Of a stretch of 64,000 nt of DNA, positions 16,051-24,597 are shown in pieces. Made by a program: the position numbers and the translations under genes. The DNA lies in assembly GCA_963825175.1 (NCBI GenBank), contig CAWGSA010000002.1, positions 248,001 to 312,000 on the forward strand. Reading direction: 5' to 3'. Source of the stretch: DATFTF01 sp963825175. GTDB taxonomy: Bacteria > Acidobacteriota > Thermoanaerobaculia > UBA5066 > Gp7-AA6. Below the pieces are notes generated by a model that did no database searches, was not told the DNA's origin, and saw only the letters and a list, made by a program, of their open reading frames with translations. Each line of letters starts with the position of its first letter. The stretch's first letter is position 1.

Positions 16051-16761
16051 CTATTTCTTGGGCGGTTTGGCCGGACGCAGCTCGATCCGCGACGGAATGG
16101 CCCGATCGGGAAACCGGACCAGGTCGGCGACGGCCTGCGCCACGTCCTCCGGCGCGAGCATCCACGAATGGTCGCGGTTGCCGTGGGAGTGCGAGAACTC
16201 AGTGGCCACGGAGCCCGGAAGGACCACCGCGATGCGGATGCCCTCGTGACGCAGGTCGAGCATCGCGGCGTCGGAGAACCCCAGAAGGCCGAACTTCGAG
16301 GCGTTGTAGGCCGAGCCGCCGGCGAAGGCGTTGATCCCGGCCAGCGACGCGATGTTGACGACGAAGCCGCCGCCTCCCTTCTTCATCAGGGGCGCCGCGA
16401 AGTGGATCGCGTAGTAAGGACCCAGCAGGTTGGTCTCGATCACCTCGCGGAACACCTCCGGCTCCATCCGGTCGACGCGCTCGAAGGCTCCAATTCCGGC
16501 ATTGTTGACGAGGACGTCCAGGCGCCCGAGCTCGCGTTCCACGAAGCCGATCAGCGCCTTCTGGTCCGGCTCGCTTCGGGCGTCCGCGACGTGGCCGCGA
16601 ACCTTCAGACCTTCAGCCCGGAAGCGCTCCACGGCCTGGTCGACCGAGGCCTGACTGCGGCCGGACAGCACGACCGTGAACCCCTCGGCCGAGAGTCTCC
16701 GAACGATCGCCGCGCCGATCCCTCGGGTTCCTCCCGTGACCAGGGCGACGCGATCTGCCAT
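16051..16761 (-). CDS. Short-chain dehydrogenase/reductase
   Basis: The 236-residue classical SDR has the cofactor motif TGGTRGIG at about residues 9-16, NNAGIG, the catalytic serine in NIASLAG and the YNASK (YxxxK) dyad. SGRS after the second strand suggests NADP(H) preference. The family reduces or oxidises diverse ketones and alcohols; the substrate is not deducible. The ATG at 16759-16761 was chosen as the first methionine of a canonical SDR N-terminus (MADRVALVTGG). It is divergent from the phospholipase-D lipoprotein 87 bp away. Confidence 0.88.
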   Translation of the reverse strand: MADRVALVTGGTRGIGAAIVRRLSAEGFTVVLSGRSQASVDQAVERFRAEGLKVRGHVADARSEPDQKALIGFVERELGRLDVLVNNAGIGAFERVDRMEPEVFREVIETNLLGPYYAIHFAAPLMKKGGGGFVVNIASLAGINAFAGGSAYNASKFGLLGFSDAAMLDLRHEGIRIAVVLPGSVATEFSHSHGNRDHSWMLAPEDVAQAVADLVRFPDRAIPSRIELRPAKPPKK

Positions 16762-16848
16762 CCCTCCGGATCTTATGACACCGTCGTTTGCGTCCCGAGC
16801 CAGCGGGGATGGCCCTTTAGGCGCGGCTTTTGAATAGGTCCCGTCGCG

Positions 16849-18129
16849 GTGAAGATTCTGTTTGCCCGCTCGTTGCTCCTGATCGCGACGGTGATCGGTC
16901 TGTGGGGAAGCTCGGCGTGCACCCTGATCAGCAACGTCATCGGCTCGGAGAAGCGGGACGTCTACAAGTTCGACCATCCCTTCGCCGTCGAAAGCCCGAT
17001 GTTCCGGCGGTCGGCCGAGGCGCTGGGCAATCCCATGGTCGCGGGCAACCAGGCCGTTCTCTTGAAAAATGGCGACCAGATCTTTCCGGCCATGACTAGG
17101 GACATCCGGGAGGCCAGGCGCACCGTCAACCTGGAGACCTACATTTTTCAGCCCGACGAGGCCGGCCGGCAGTTTGCCGACGCGATGATCGAGGCGGCGA
17201 AGAGAGGCGTCGAGGTGCGCCTCTTAGTCGACGCCTGGGGCAGCAAACTGGGGGACCTGGAACAGCCGCTCAAGGACGCCGGCGTGCGCGTTCGCAGGTA
17301 CCGCCCTCTGCGGCTCTTCTCGATCTACAAAGTCGGCAAGCGGACCCATCGCAAGATTCTCGTGGTCGACGGGCGGATTGCCTACACCGGCGGTCTGGGG
17401 ATCGAGAAGGAGTGGCTCGGCAACGCTCGGAACACGAAAGAATGGCGGGACACGCAGGTGCGCATCGAAGGCCCGGTGACGGCGCAGATGCAGGCCCTCT
17501 TCAGCGAGGACTGGACTTATACCACCGGGGAGATCCTCGCCGGCGACAAGTTCTACCCGGCGATTCCGCCGGCCGGACCGATGCTGGCCCAGGCGATCAA
17601 GGCGTCACGGGGCGACGCCTCCTCCCTCGCCAAGATGCTGTACTACGTGGCCATCCAGTCCGCTGCGGTTTCCATCCACATCGCCAATGCATACTTTCTT
17701 CCCGACAAGCAGTCGCGCAACGCGCTGGTGCGGGCCGCGCAGCGGGGCGTCGACGTCCAGATCATGGTGCCTGGCCGTCATATCGATCTGCCCATGGTGC
17801 GGTTCGCCTCGTGGCTGCACTACGGCGACCTGCTCAAGGGGGGCGTCAAGATCTACGAGTACCGGCCAACCATGATGCACAACAAGACCATGGTCGTGGA
17901 CGGCCTGTATTCCACGCTTGGGTCGATCAATTTCGACGCCCGATCGATGAATGCCAATGCCGAGGAGAGCCTCGCCGTCTATGACAAAGCATTCGCCCAG
18001 GATATTGAGGCCATGTTCGCGGAGGACAAGAAACGCTGCGAGGAGATCACCTACCGCGACTGGGACCATCGAGGCCTGCCCAAGCGGCTGGCGGAGATGG
18101 TGTTCTGGATCTGGGAACCCTATTACTAA
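16849..18129 (+). CDS. Phospholipase D/cardiolipin synthase-like lipoprotein (paralogue 1)
   Basis: The 426-residue protein has a signal with lipobox GSSAC (about C24) and two PLD domains. The first HKD motif is THRKILVVDG (H167, K169, D174) and the second MHNKTMVVDGLYSTLGSINFD. This arrangement is that of cardiolipin synthases, which join two phosphatidyl groups, though related enzymes hydrolyse phosphodiesters. Lipid anchoring is unusual for ClsA, which has membrane helices. The GTG start at 16849 is taken because the signal peptide begins there. Two related genes lie at 44850-45942 and 45951-47258. Both HKD motifs are complete, so this copy should be active. Confidence 0.85.
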   Translation: MKILFARSLLLIATVIGLWGSSACTLISNVIGSEKRDVYKFDHPFAVESPMFRRSAEALGNPMVAGNQAVLLKNGDQIFPAMTRDIREARRTVNLETYIFQPDEAGRQFADAMIEAAKRGVEVRLLVDAWGSKLGDLEQPLKDAGVRVRRYRPLRLFSIYKVGKRTHRKILVVDGRIAYTGGLGIEKEWLGNARNTKEWRDTQVRIEGPVTAQMQALFSEDWTYTTGEILAGDKFYPAIPPAGPMLAQAIKASRGDASSLAKMLYYVAIQSAAVSIHIANAYFLPDKQSRNALVRAAQRGVDVQIMVPGRHIDLPMVRFASWLHYGDLLKGGVKIYEYRPTMMHNKTMVVDGLYSTLGSINFDARSMNANAEESLAVYDKAFAQDIEAMFAEDKKRCEEITYRDWDHRGLPKRLAEMVFWIWEPYY

Positions 18130-18130
18130 C

Positions 18131-18690
18131 CCTCGCCTACGCTGCGGTTCGCGATCTGCCCGCTGGTGCGGGCACCGGCGTTCGGCTCGCCCGGATGCGG
18201 GCTCGACCGAACGGCTGATCGCGAGACCTCCGCTCCGGCTTGCGCGGCACGAGTCGTTTCGCGGATCCAGTCCGCGAAACTTGGTCGCGCCGCGAGCGGA
18301 TGAGCCATTCGGTCTCGTCGAAACCGATATCGACTGCAGGACTGCGGACTGAGGACTGCGGACTGAGGACTGAGGACTCGACTGGCTGACGCCGCAATGC
18401 TCCGTGAACGGCGCCTCCGCTGCGGTTCGCGATCTGCCCGCTGCTGCGGGCACCGGCGTTCGGCTCGCCCGGATGCGGGCTCGACCGAACGCCTGATCGC
18501 GAGACCTCCGCTCCGGCTTGCGCGGCACGAGTCGTTTCGCGGATCCAGTCCGCGAAACTTGGTCGCGCCGCGAGCGGACGAGCCATTCGGTCTCGTCGAA
18601 ACCGATATCGACTGCGGACTGAGGACTGCGGACTGAGGACTGCGGACTGCGGACTCGACTGGCTGACGCCGCAATGGCCCGTGACTTCGG
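18131..18690. repeat. Two direct copies (278-bp period) of a structured repeat with heptads
   Basis: Copy A (18131-18410) and copy B (18411-18690) are nearly identical; landmark CTGATCGCGAGACCTCCGC starts at 18215 and 18493. Each holds the perfect hairpin TTTCGCGGA-TCCAG-TCCGCGAAA, a GCCCGC/GCGGGC hairpin and a run of 7-nt GGACTGA units (about 18334-18379 and 18612-18660). On the opposite strand the core matches, in the same block order, the 214-bp units at 40690-41726. No credible gene is present. Confidence 0.85.
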
Positions 18691-18705
18691 ACTTAGGATT
18701 CGGAC

Positions 18706-20220
18706 TTAGGCCCGTTCCGCGGCCGGCGCGCGCGCGGCCTCGGGGGCGCGCGAAAGCAGCCAGTAGAGGAGGCCGGAGGTGAAGAAGCCGACGAACCAGC
18801 CGTAGGCGTAAAGGGGTTTGAGAAGCGGGAGCCAGAGGCCGCCCCAGGCCAGCGCGCAGCCGGCGACGGTGGCGACGACCGCCTTCCAGTTCCATCCGCG
18901 GCGATAGCGGTAGGCGCCGTGGGTCAGATAGAGGTCTTCCAGCTTCAACCGCTTGCGTCGCACGAGCCAGTAGTCGGCGATGAGCACCCCGGCGATCGAG
19001 CCCAGGCCGCCGGAGTAGCCGACCAGCCAGTCGAAAATGTACGTCGAGGCGTCCGCGAGGAGCTTCCAGGGCTGCAGGAGGATGCCCAGGATGCCCGCGA
19101 TCAGGCCGCCGGTCTTGAATCGGATCAGCCGCGGAAACGCGTTGGCGAAGTCGTTGGCCGGCGAGACGACGTTGGCGGCGATGTTGACGGCGAGCGTCGC
19201 GACGACCACGGTGAACATGGACACCGCGACCACGACCGGCGCGCGGAACTGGCGGGCCAGCTGCATGGGGTCCCAGATGGCATGCCCGTAGATCAGGATC
19301 GTGGCGCTGGTGATGAAGACTCCCATCGCGGAGAAGACGGTCATCGTCGCCGGCAGCGCGGCGATCTGTCCGATCATCTGCTCGCGCTGGCTCTTTCCGA
19401 AGCGCGTGAAGTCGGGCATGTTCAGCGAGAGCGTGGCCCAGAACCCGACCATCGCCGTCAGCGAGGGAATGAAGACCGGAAAGAACTCCGCAAACGTGTG
19501 CAGCTTTCCGGGCTGCGACAGCAGCGGTCCGAAGCCGTGGGCCTTGCGGACGGCCCACGCCAGCAGGATCGCTGTCATCACCAGCACGAAGGGCGCGGCC
19601 CAGTTCTCGACCTTGCGCAGGAGGTCCATTCCCCGGTAGATGATGAAGACGTTCATCCCCCAGAACAAAAGGAAGGAGATCCATTCGGTGGGCGGGTGCC
19701 CGAGCACGGTGCCGGGGATGAGCGTGGTCCAGCCGGGAATGACCGACAAGAGCGTCTGGAGAGCTTCTCCTCCAATCCACGTCTGAATCCCGAACCATCC
19801 GCACGCCACGATGGCGCGCATCAGGGCGGGAAGGTTGGATCCGATCGTGCCGTAAGAGGCCCGCGCGAAGACGGGAAAGGGAATGCCGTAGCGCGTCCCG
19901 GGGTGCGAATTCAGGAGGATCGGCACGAGCACGATCGTGTTGCCGAGGAGGATGGTCAGGATCGCCTGCCACCAGTTCATCCCGACGGAGATCAGACTGG
20001 ACGCGAGCGTGTACGTGGGAATGCAGTGCGCCATGGAAATCCACAGCGCGGCGTAGTTGTACGTCGTCCAGTTGCGCCGCGAGACCGGGACCGGAGCGAG
20101 GTCTTTGTTGTAGAGAGGGGAGGCTTCGATCCGGGACGTGTCGATGAGCTCGAACCGCCCGTCGCCGTGGAGCTTTTCGTTGCCGAAGGTCGTGGTGCGC
20201 ATGCGAGACAGTGGACCCAT
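18706..20220 (-). CDS. NCS1-family nucleobase/allantoin:cation symporter
   Basis: The 504-residue protein has about 12 hydrophobic helices and the NCS1 signature near the N-terminus: LYNKDLAPVPVSRRNWTTYNYAALWISMA split over two motifs, then IPTYTLASSL. Further on are GTIGSNLPALMRAIVACGWFGIQTW and FWGMNVFIIYRGMD, which carry the Trp and Asn residues that bind substrate in the Mhp1 hydantoin transporter. NCS1 proteins import nucleobases, allantoin or hydantoins with Na+ or H+. Its position 30 bp divergent from allantoinase points to allantoin, uracil or a related base (inference). The frame is intact, unlike most of the neighbouring catabolic genes. Confidence 0.88.
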   Translation of the reverse strand: MGPLSRMRTTTFGNEKLHGDGRFELIDTSRIEASPLYNKDLAPVPVSRRNWTTYNYAALWISMAHCIPTYTLASSLISVGMNWWQAILTILLGNTIVLVPILLNSHPGTRYGIPFPVFARASYGTIGSNLPALMRAIVACGWFGIQTWIGGEALQTLLSVIPGWTTLIPGTVLGHPPTEWISFLLFWGMNVFIIYRGMDLLRKVENWAAPFVLVMTAILLAWAVRKAHGFGPLLSQPGKLHTFAEFFPVFIPSLTAMVGFWATLSLNMPDFTRFGKSQREQMIGQIAALPATMTVFSAMGVFITSATILIYGHAIWDPMQLARQFRAPVVVAVSMFTVVVATLAVNIAANVVSPANDFANAFPRLIRFKTGGLIAGILGILLQPWKLLADASTYIFDWLVGYSGGLGSIAGVLIADYWLVRRKRLKLEDLYLTHGAYRYRRGWNWKAVVATVAGCALAWGGLWLPLLKPLYAYGWFVGFFTSGLLYWLLSRAPEAARAPAAERA

Positions 20221-20250
20221 TCTATTCGCGGTTGGTTAGGATCCCTTCCG

Positions 20251-21588
20251 TTGAGCGATCGTGAGTGGGTGCTTCAGAGCCGCCGGGTGGTAACTCGGAG
20301 ACGGCGTCCTTCCGGCCTCGATCCGCGTTCGATCCGGACGCATCGCGTCGGTCGGCCTCCTGGATCGGAGCTCAAAGAACGTGGCCGACGTCGGCGACGC
20401 GGTGGTGATGCCGGGGATCGTCGACACGCACGTTCACGTCAACGAGCCGGGACGGACGGAGTGGGAAGGGTTCGAGACGGCGACCCGCGCGGCTGCCGCC
20501 GGCGGCGTCACGACGCTTCTCGACATGCCGTTGAACAGCGTTCCTCCCACCACGTCCGTCGAGGCGCTGCGCGCCAAGGCGGTGACGGCCGCGGGGCGGT
20601 GTCGCGTGCACGTCGGTTTCTGGGGCGGTGCGGTGCCGGGCAATGCCGATGAGCTCGAGCGGCTGACGGCGGCCGGGGTGTTCGGCTTCAAATGCTTCCT
20701 GGCCGATTCGGGCGTCCCGGAGTTCGCACGGCTCGGGCGCGGCGGATTGCTGGAGGCCATGGAAGCCTGTGCTCGGTTGGGACGGCCCCTTCTCGTTCAC
20801 GCCGAGGATCCCGCGCGGATCGCCGCGGACTGGACCGGGCCCGTCCGGTCGTACGCGAGCTACCTGGACACCCGGCCTTCCACCGCCGAAGACGACGCCG
20901 TGGCCCTCGTCGTCGAGCTCTGCCGCCGGACCGGAGCGCGCGCGCACGTTCTGCACGTCTCGTCCGCCGGGGCCGCCGAGGCGATCGGGCGCGCCCGGGC
21001 CGAGGGCTTGCCCGTGAGCGGGGAAACGTGCCCGCACTACCTGAGTTCGCGGCCGAGGACATCGCCGGCGGGGCGACCGAGTTCAAGTGCGCGCCGCCGA
21101 TTCGCGGCCGGGCCAACGGCGAGCGGCTGTGGACGGCTTTGAAGGATGGCGCGATCGACATGGTCGTCTCCGACCACTCGCCGGCGCCGCCGGCGCGCAA
21201 GCTTCGGGACGCCGGTGATTTCCGGCGCGCCTGGGGCGGCATCGCTTCGCTCGAGCTCGGCCTGTCTGCGGTCTGGACGCAGGCCGCGGCGAGAGGCTGT
21301 TCCATTCCCGACGTGGCGCGTTGGATGTGCGCCGGTCCGGCCCGACTGGCCGGCTTGTCGGCGACGAAGGGCGCGATCGCGCCGGGCTTCGACGCCGACC
21401 TCGTGGTGTGGAACCCGGAGGCGCGGCGCCGCGTCGACCCGGCCTCCCTCCACCAGCGCCACAAGCTGACCCCGTACGCCGGACGGGATCTCCTCGGTGT
21501 CGTCCAGACGACGTACCTGAAGGGCGAGAAGGTTTACGATCGTGGCGACTTTCCGGGCGACCCTTCCGGAGAGCTACTCTTGCGCTGA
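20251..21588 (+). CDS. allB: Allantoinase (two frameshifts)
   Basis: Allantoinase is a cyclic amidohydrolase that opens the hydantoin ring of allantoin to allantoate. The reconstructed protein has GIVDTHVHVNEPGRTEWEG (metal-binding HxH), FGFKCFLADSGVPEF with the carbamylated-lysine site, HAED, HVLHVSSA, CPHYL and SDHSP, in family order. Two single-base indels interrupt it. One near 20296 separates the N-terminal SDREWVLQSRRVV from the next strand. The other near 21045, within CPHYL-FAAED, needs one extra base to restore the usual sequence. A TTG at 20251 is the best start. All active-site blocks survive, so sequencing error is likely. Confidence 0.85.
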
Positions 21589-21630
21589 ACACCGAACGTT
21601 GAACCTTGAACTTCGAACTTCGAACACCTT
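21589..21630. repeat. Heptad repeats (GAACTTC family)
   Basis: The 45-bp gap between allantoinase and allantoicase is filled by 7-nt units: CCGAACG, TTGAACC, TTGAACT, TCGAACT, TCGAACA. There is no inverse arm here. Confidence 0.75.
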
Positions 21631-21634
21631 CTCC

Positions 21635-22655
21635 ATGACCGACTTCACCGACCTCCCCGACCTCGCGTCCGGAGCGCCTGGGCGGCGTGGTCATCGCCGC
21701 CAACGACGAGTTCTTCGCGCCGAAGGAGAATCTCGTCAAGCCCGGGCGGCCCGTCTTCCGAGAGGGCGTCTACACCGACCGCGGCAAATGGATGGACGGG
21801 TGGGAGACGCGCCGCCGCCGCGAGCCCGGCCACGACTGGTGCGTCGTGCGGCTGGGGCTTCCCGGACGCCTGCGCGGCGTCGTCGTCGACACCGCGCACT
21901 TCAAGGGCAACTACCCGGAGGCCTGTTCCATCGAAGGCTGCGCGGTCGAGCCCGAGGGAGACCTTCGGACGCTGGAGACGGGAAGCCGTCGCCTGGGCGA
22001 GAGCTCGTTCCCAGGTCGCCTCTGTCGGGGGACTGCGAGAACCGTTTCGCCGTCGACAGGCAAGACCGGGTGACTCATCTGCGGCTCCACATCTACCCCG
22101 ACGGGGGAGTCGCGCGGCTGCGCGCGCACGGCGATCGTCGATCCGGACTGGGACCGGATCGCGCGCGACGGCGGGGAGATCGATCTCGCCGCGATCGAGA
22201 ACGGCGGGACGGTCGTCGCCGCGAGCGACATGTTCTTCGGCTCGCGGCACAACCTGATCCTGCCCGGGCGCGCACGCGACATGAGCGACGGTTGGGAGAC
22301 CCGCCGCCGCCGCGGACCCGGCCACGACTGGGCGATCGTGCGCCTGGGCGCCTCGGGCCGCATCCGGCGGGTCGAGGTGGACACGCTGCACTTCCAGGGC
22401 AACGCTCCGGGAGAATGCTCCCTCGACGTGGCCTTCGTTGCCGGTGGGCCGGGGTCCGACCTCCCCGGAGCGGCGACGGCCTGGAAAGAGCTGCTGCCGC
22501 GAACGCGGCTCCAGCCGCACGCCCTGCACCGCTTCGAGCGGGAGATCGGCGCGGTCGGCGAGGACGCGACCCACGCGCGCCTGAACATCTATCCGGACGG
22601 CGGCGTCTCGCGCCTGCGTTTGTTGGGAGCGCTGTCGGCGGTGCCGCGCCCGTGA
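21635..22655 (+). CDS. alc: Allantoicase (three frameshifts)
   Basis: Allantoicase hydrolyses allantoate to (S)-ureidoglycolate and urea. Its tandem-duplicated structure is plain: DEFFAPKENLVKPGR, DGWETRRRREPGHDW and HLRLHIYPDGGVARLR in the first half recur as DMFFGSRHNLILPGR, DGWETRRRRGPGHDW and HARLNIYPDGGVSRLR in the second. Indels occur near 21670 (one G too many, after TCC), near 22003 and near 22128; between them the frames are clean. Start ATG 21635 gives MTDFTDLPDLAS, usual for the family. The stop overlaps the start of the OHCU decarboxylase gene as GTGA, so the genes are translationally coupled. Confidence 0.88.
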
Positions 22656-23138
22656 GCTCCGCGCTCGACCGCTGGAACGCCCTGCCTGAAGACGAAGCGC
22701 AGGCGGAGATGCTGTCCCTCTGCGGCTCCCGGACCTGGGCGGCGGCGCTGGCGCGGGCCCGGCCGCTGCCCGCGCCGGCGGACGTGCTCGCCGAAGCCGA
22801 GACCGCGTGGGCGAGGCTGGCCCGGGAGGACTGGGACGAGGCCTTCGCCGCCCATCCCCGGATCGGCGACCGCCAGGCCTCGGGGGACGCCGGCCGGGAG
22901 CAGGTCGGGCGTGCGCGACGCGTCCGCGGCGACGCTGGATGCGCTCGCGCTGGCCAACCGGGAGTACGAAAAGCGCTTCGGCCGCGTCTTCCTCGTGTGC
23001 GCCGCGGGCAGGTCGGCGTCGGAGATGCTTGCCCTCTGCCGGCAACGCCTCCAGAATGAGGCGGACGTGGAGCGGGTAATGGCGGTCGAGGAGCAGAAGA
23101 AGATCACCCGGCTGCGTCTGGAAAGGTGGCTGGCGTGA
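22652..23138 (+). CDS. OHCU decarboxylase (one frameshift)
   Basis: 2-Oxo-4-hydroxy-4-carboxy-5-ureidoimidazoline decarboxylase converts the product of HIU hydrolase to S-allantoin. Visible family blocks are LCGSRTWAAALARARP, the catalytic-region AHPRIGD and FLVCAAGRSASEML, with LALANREYEKRFG before the last. About 160 residues is the usual length. One surplus base near 22907 (after GAGCAG) shifts the frame; removing it restores EQSGVRDASAATLDALA. The GTG start overlaps the allantoicase stop. The gene stop overlaps the GTG of HIU hydrolase, giving a tight OHCU-HIU pair as in other urate clusters. Confidence 0.88.
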
Positions 23139-23500
23139 GTCGCGCGACGCGGGACTCGATCGTTCTCGTGCAGAGCTCGATCACCACTCACGTGCTCGAC
23201 ACGTCGCGGGGACAGCCGGCCAGCGGGGTACCGGTTCTGCTTGCCGTCCGCGCCGAAAACGGAGAATGGCGCGAGGTCGCCCGAGGCTCGACCGATAAGG
23301 ACGGCCGGTCGAAGATGGCTTCCGCTCCTCGCGGCGTCTATCGGCTGGTGTTCGACACCGACGCCTATTTCCGCGCCTGGAACCTCGAAGGGTTCTACCC
23401 GGAGGTCGTCGTCACCTTCGAGGTCCGGGACCCGTCGCAGCAATACCACCTGCCCTTGTTGATCTCGCCCTATGGGTACTCGACGTATCGGGGGAGTTGA
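23135..23500 (+). CDS. 5-hydroxyisourate hydrolase (transthyretin-like)
   Basis: The 121-residue protein is intact. It has the N-terminal block ITTHVLDTSRGQPA, the arginine/histidine region and the diagnostic C-terminal YRGS tetrapeptide that distinguishes HIU hydrolases from transthyretin. It hydrolyses 5-hydroxyisourate, the unstable product of urate oxidase, to OHCU. The GTG start at 23135 overlaps the preceding stop (GTGA). The stop lies at the edge of an inverted heptad repeat. Being short and intact inside a frameshift-rich stretch, it is consistent with random indels scattered by length. Confidence 0.93.
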   Translation: MSRATRDSIVLVQSSITTHVLDTSRGQPASGVPVLLAVRAENGEWREVARGSTDKDGRSKMASAPRGVYRLVFDTDAYFRAWNLEGFYPEVVVTFEVRDPSQQYHLPLLISPYGYSTYRGS

Positions 23501-23504
23501 GTCG

Positions 23505-23645
23505 ACTGAGGACCGAGGACTGAGGACTGAGGACCGAGGACTGAGGACTCGAGTGGCTGCGGTCAAGATTTCGCTTTAGTCAGGATGCTCTTGACCCAGG
23601 CCCCCCGAGTCCTCAGTCCCTAGTCCGCAGTCCTCAGTCGGGAGA
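23505..23645. repeat. Heptad repeat with inverted arms (GGACTGA family)
   Basis: Left arm 23505-23548 has units GGACTGA/GGACCGA. Right arm about 23606-23641 is the inverse, with units such as TCCTCAG and TCCGCAG. About 55 bp separate them. Immediately after the left arm, ACTCGAGTGGCTG resembles the sequence following the same heptads at 18.38 and 18.66 kb. It lies between HIU hydrolase and uricase; no gene is seen. Confidence 0.85.
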
Positions 23646-23653
23646 CCGCAACC

Positions 23654-24494
23654 ATGCTCGGCCCCAACAGCTACGGCAAATCGGCCATCCGCCTGGTCCA
23701 GCTCCGGCGCTCCGGAGATCGCCACGAGATCGCCGATCTGACCGTGTCGGTGCGCCTGGAGGGGGACTTCGAGGCGGCGCACGCCGCGGGTAACAATAAA
23801 GGAATTGTGCCCACGGACACCATGAAGAACACGGTCTACGCCATGGCCAAGGGCCGCGCGCTCGACCCGATCGAGGCGTTCGGCCTGGACCTGACCGGGC
23901 ACTTCCTCGGCGCCGCGCCCGCGGCGTCGCGAGTCGCCGTGACGCTGGAGGAGCACGCGTGGGAGCGCTTGTCCGTCGGCGACCGGCCGCATCCGCGAGC
24001 GTTCGTGCGGCCGGGGAGCGAGACCCGGATCGCCGTCGTGACCCGGACGCGGGATTCCGCCGAGGTCCAGGCGGGCCTGGAAGGCCTGCTCGTCCTGAAA
24101 TCGGGGGATTCGGCCTTCTCCGGCTTCCGGAGGGACGCCTACACGACGCTTCGCGAGACGCGAGACCGGATCCTGGCGACGTCGGTCTCGGCGCGCTGGA
24201 CGTACTCCGAATCCGACGTGTCCTACCGCGCCGCCGCCCGCGGCATCCGCTCGACGCTCCTGGAAACGTTCGCCGAGCACCGGAGCGAGTCTGTGCAGCA
24301 CACCCTTCACGCGATGGGAGAGGCGGTTCTCGAGCGCCACGCCGAGGTCGCCGAGATCCGGCTCTCGCTTCCGAACCGTCACCACATCGCCGTCGACCTC
24401 TCCCCGTTTGGCCTGACGAACGACAACGAGATCTTCGTCGCGACGCGAGGAGCCGTATGGATTGATCGAGGCGACGGTGAGGAGGGGACAATAG
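23654..24494 (+). CDS. Urate oxidase (uricase), frameshift near the C-terminus
   Basis: Cofactor-free urate oxidase oxidises urate with O2 to 5-hydroxyisourate. All signature blocks are present: NSYGKSAIRL, NNKGIVPTDTMKNTVYAMAK (with the Thr/Lys of the active site), LKSGDSAFSGF and LPNRHHIAVDLSPFG followed by NDNEIF. About 280 residues is near the usual length. The open frame continues past the true end: removing one base near 24447 (ACGC then GAGGAG) restores ATEEPYGLIEATV and a TAG at 24492-24494. The gene is convergent with the aldolase-like gene, separated by a long inverted repeat. Confidence 0.92.
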
Positions 24495-24496
24495 AG

Positions 24497-24597
24497 TGCG
24501 ACGTTCTACGTGCGACCTGGATCGTGCGACGTTCTACGTGCGACGTTCTAAGTTGGGGCCCCAAACGTAGAACGTAGAACCTAGAACGTCGTACCTA
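24497..24597. repeat. Long perfect-centre inverted repeat of heptads (ACGTTCT family)
   Basis: Units such as ACGTTCT and ACGTGCG run rightward to TTGGGG, which is immediately followed by CCCCAA and the inverse units ACGTAGA. The two arms of about 36 bp can pair with only a few mismatches and almost no loop. It lies exactly between the convergent stops of uricase (24494) and the aldolase (24595-24597, TAG inside the repeat). A cruciform or bidirectional terminator role is plausible but not shown. Confidence 0.85.

Noticed and set aside
18137..20044. A 635-codon reverse frame joining permease DNA and repeats
   Set aside because: It is out of frame with the NCS1 permease and continues through the repeat units; no family similarity.
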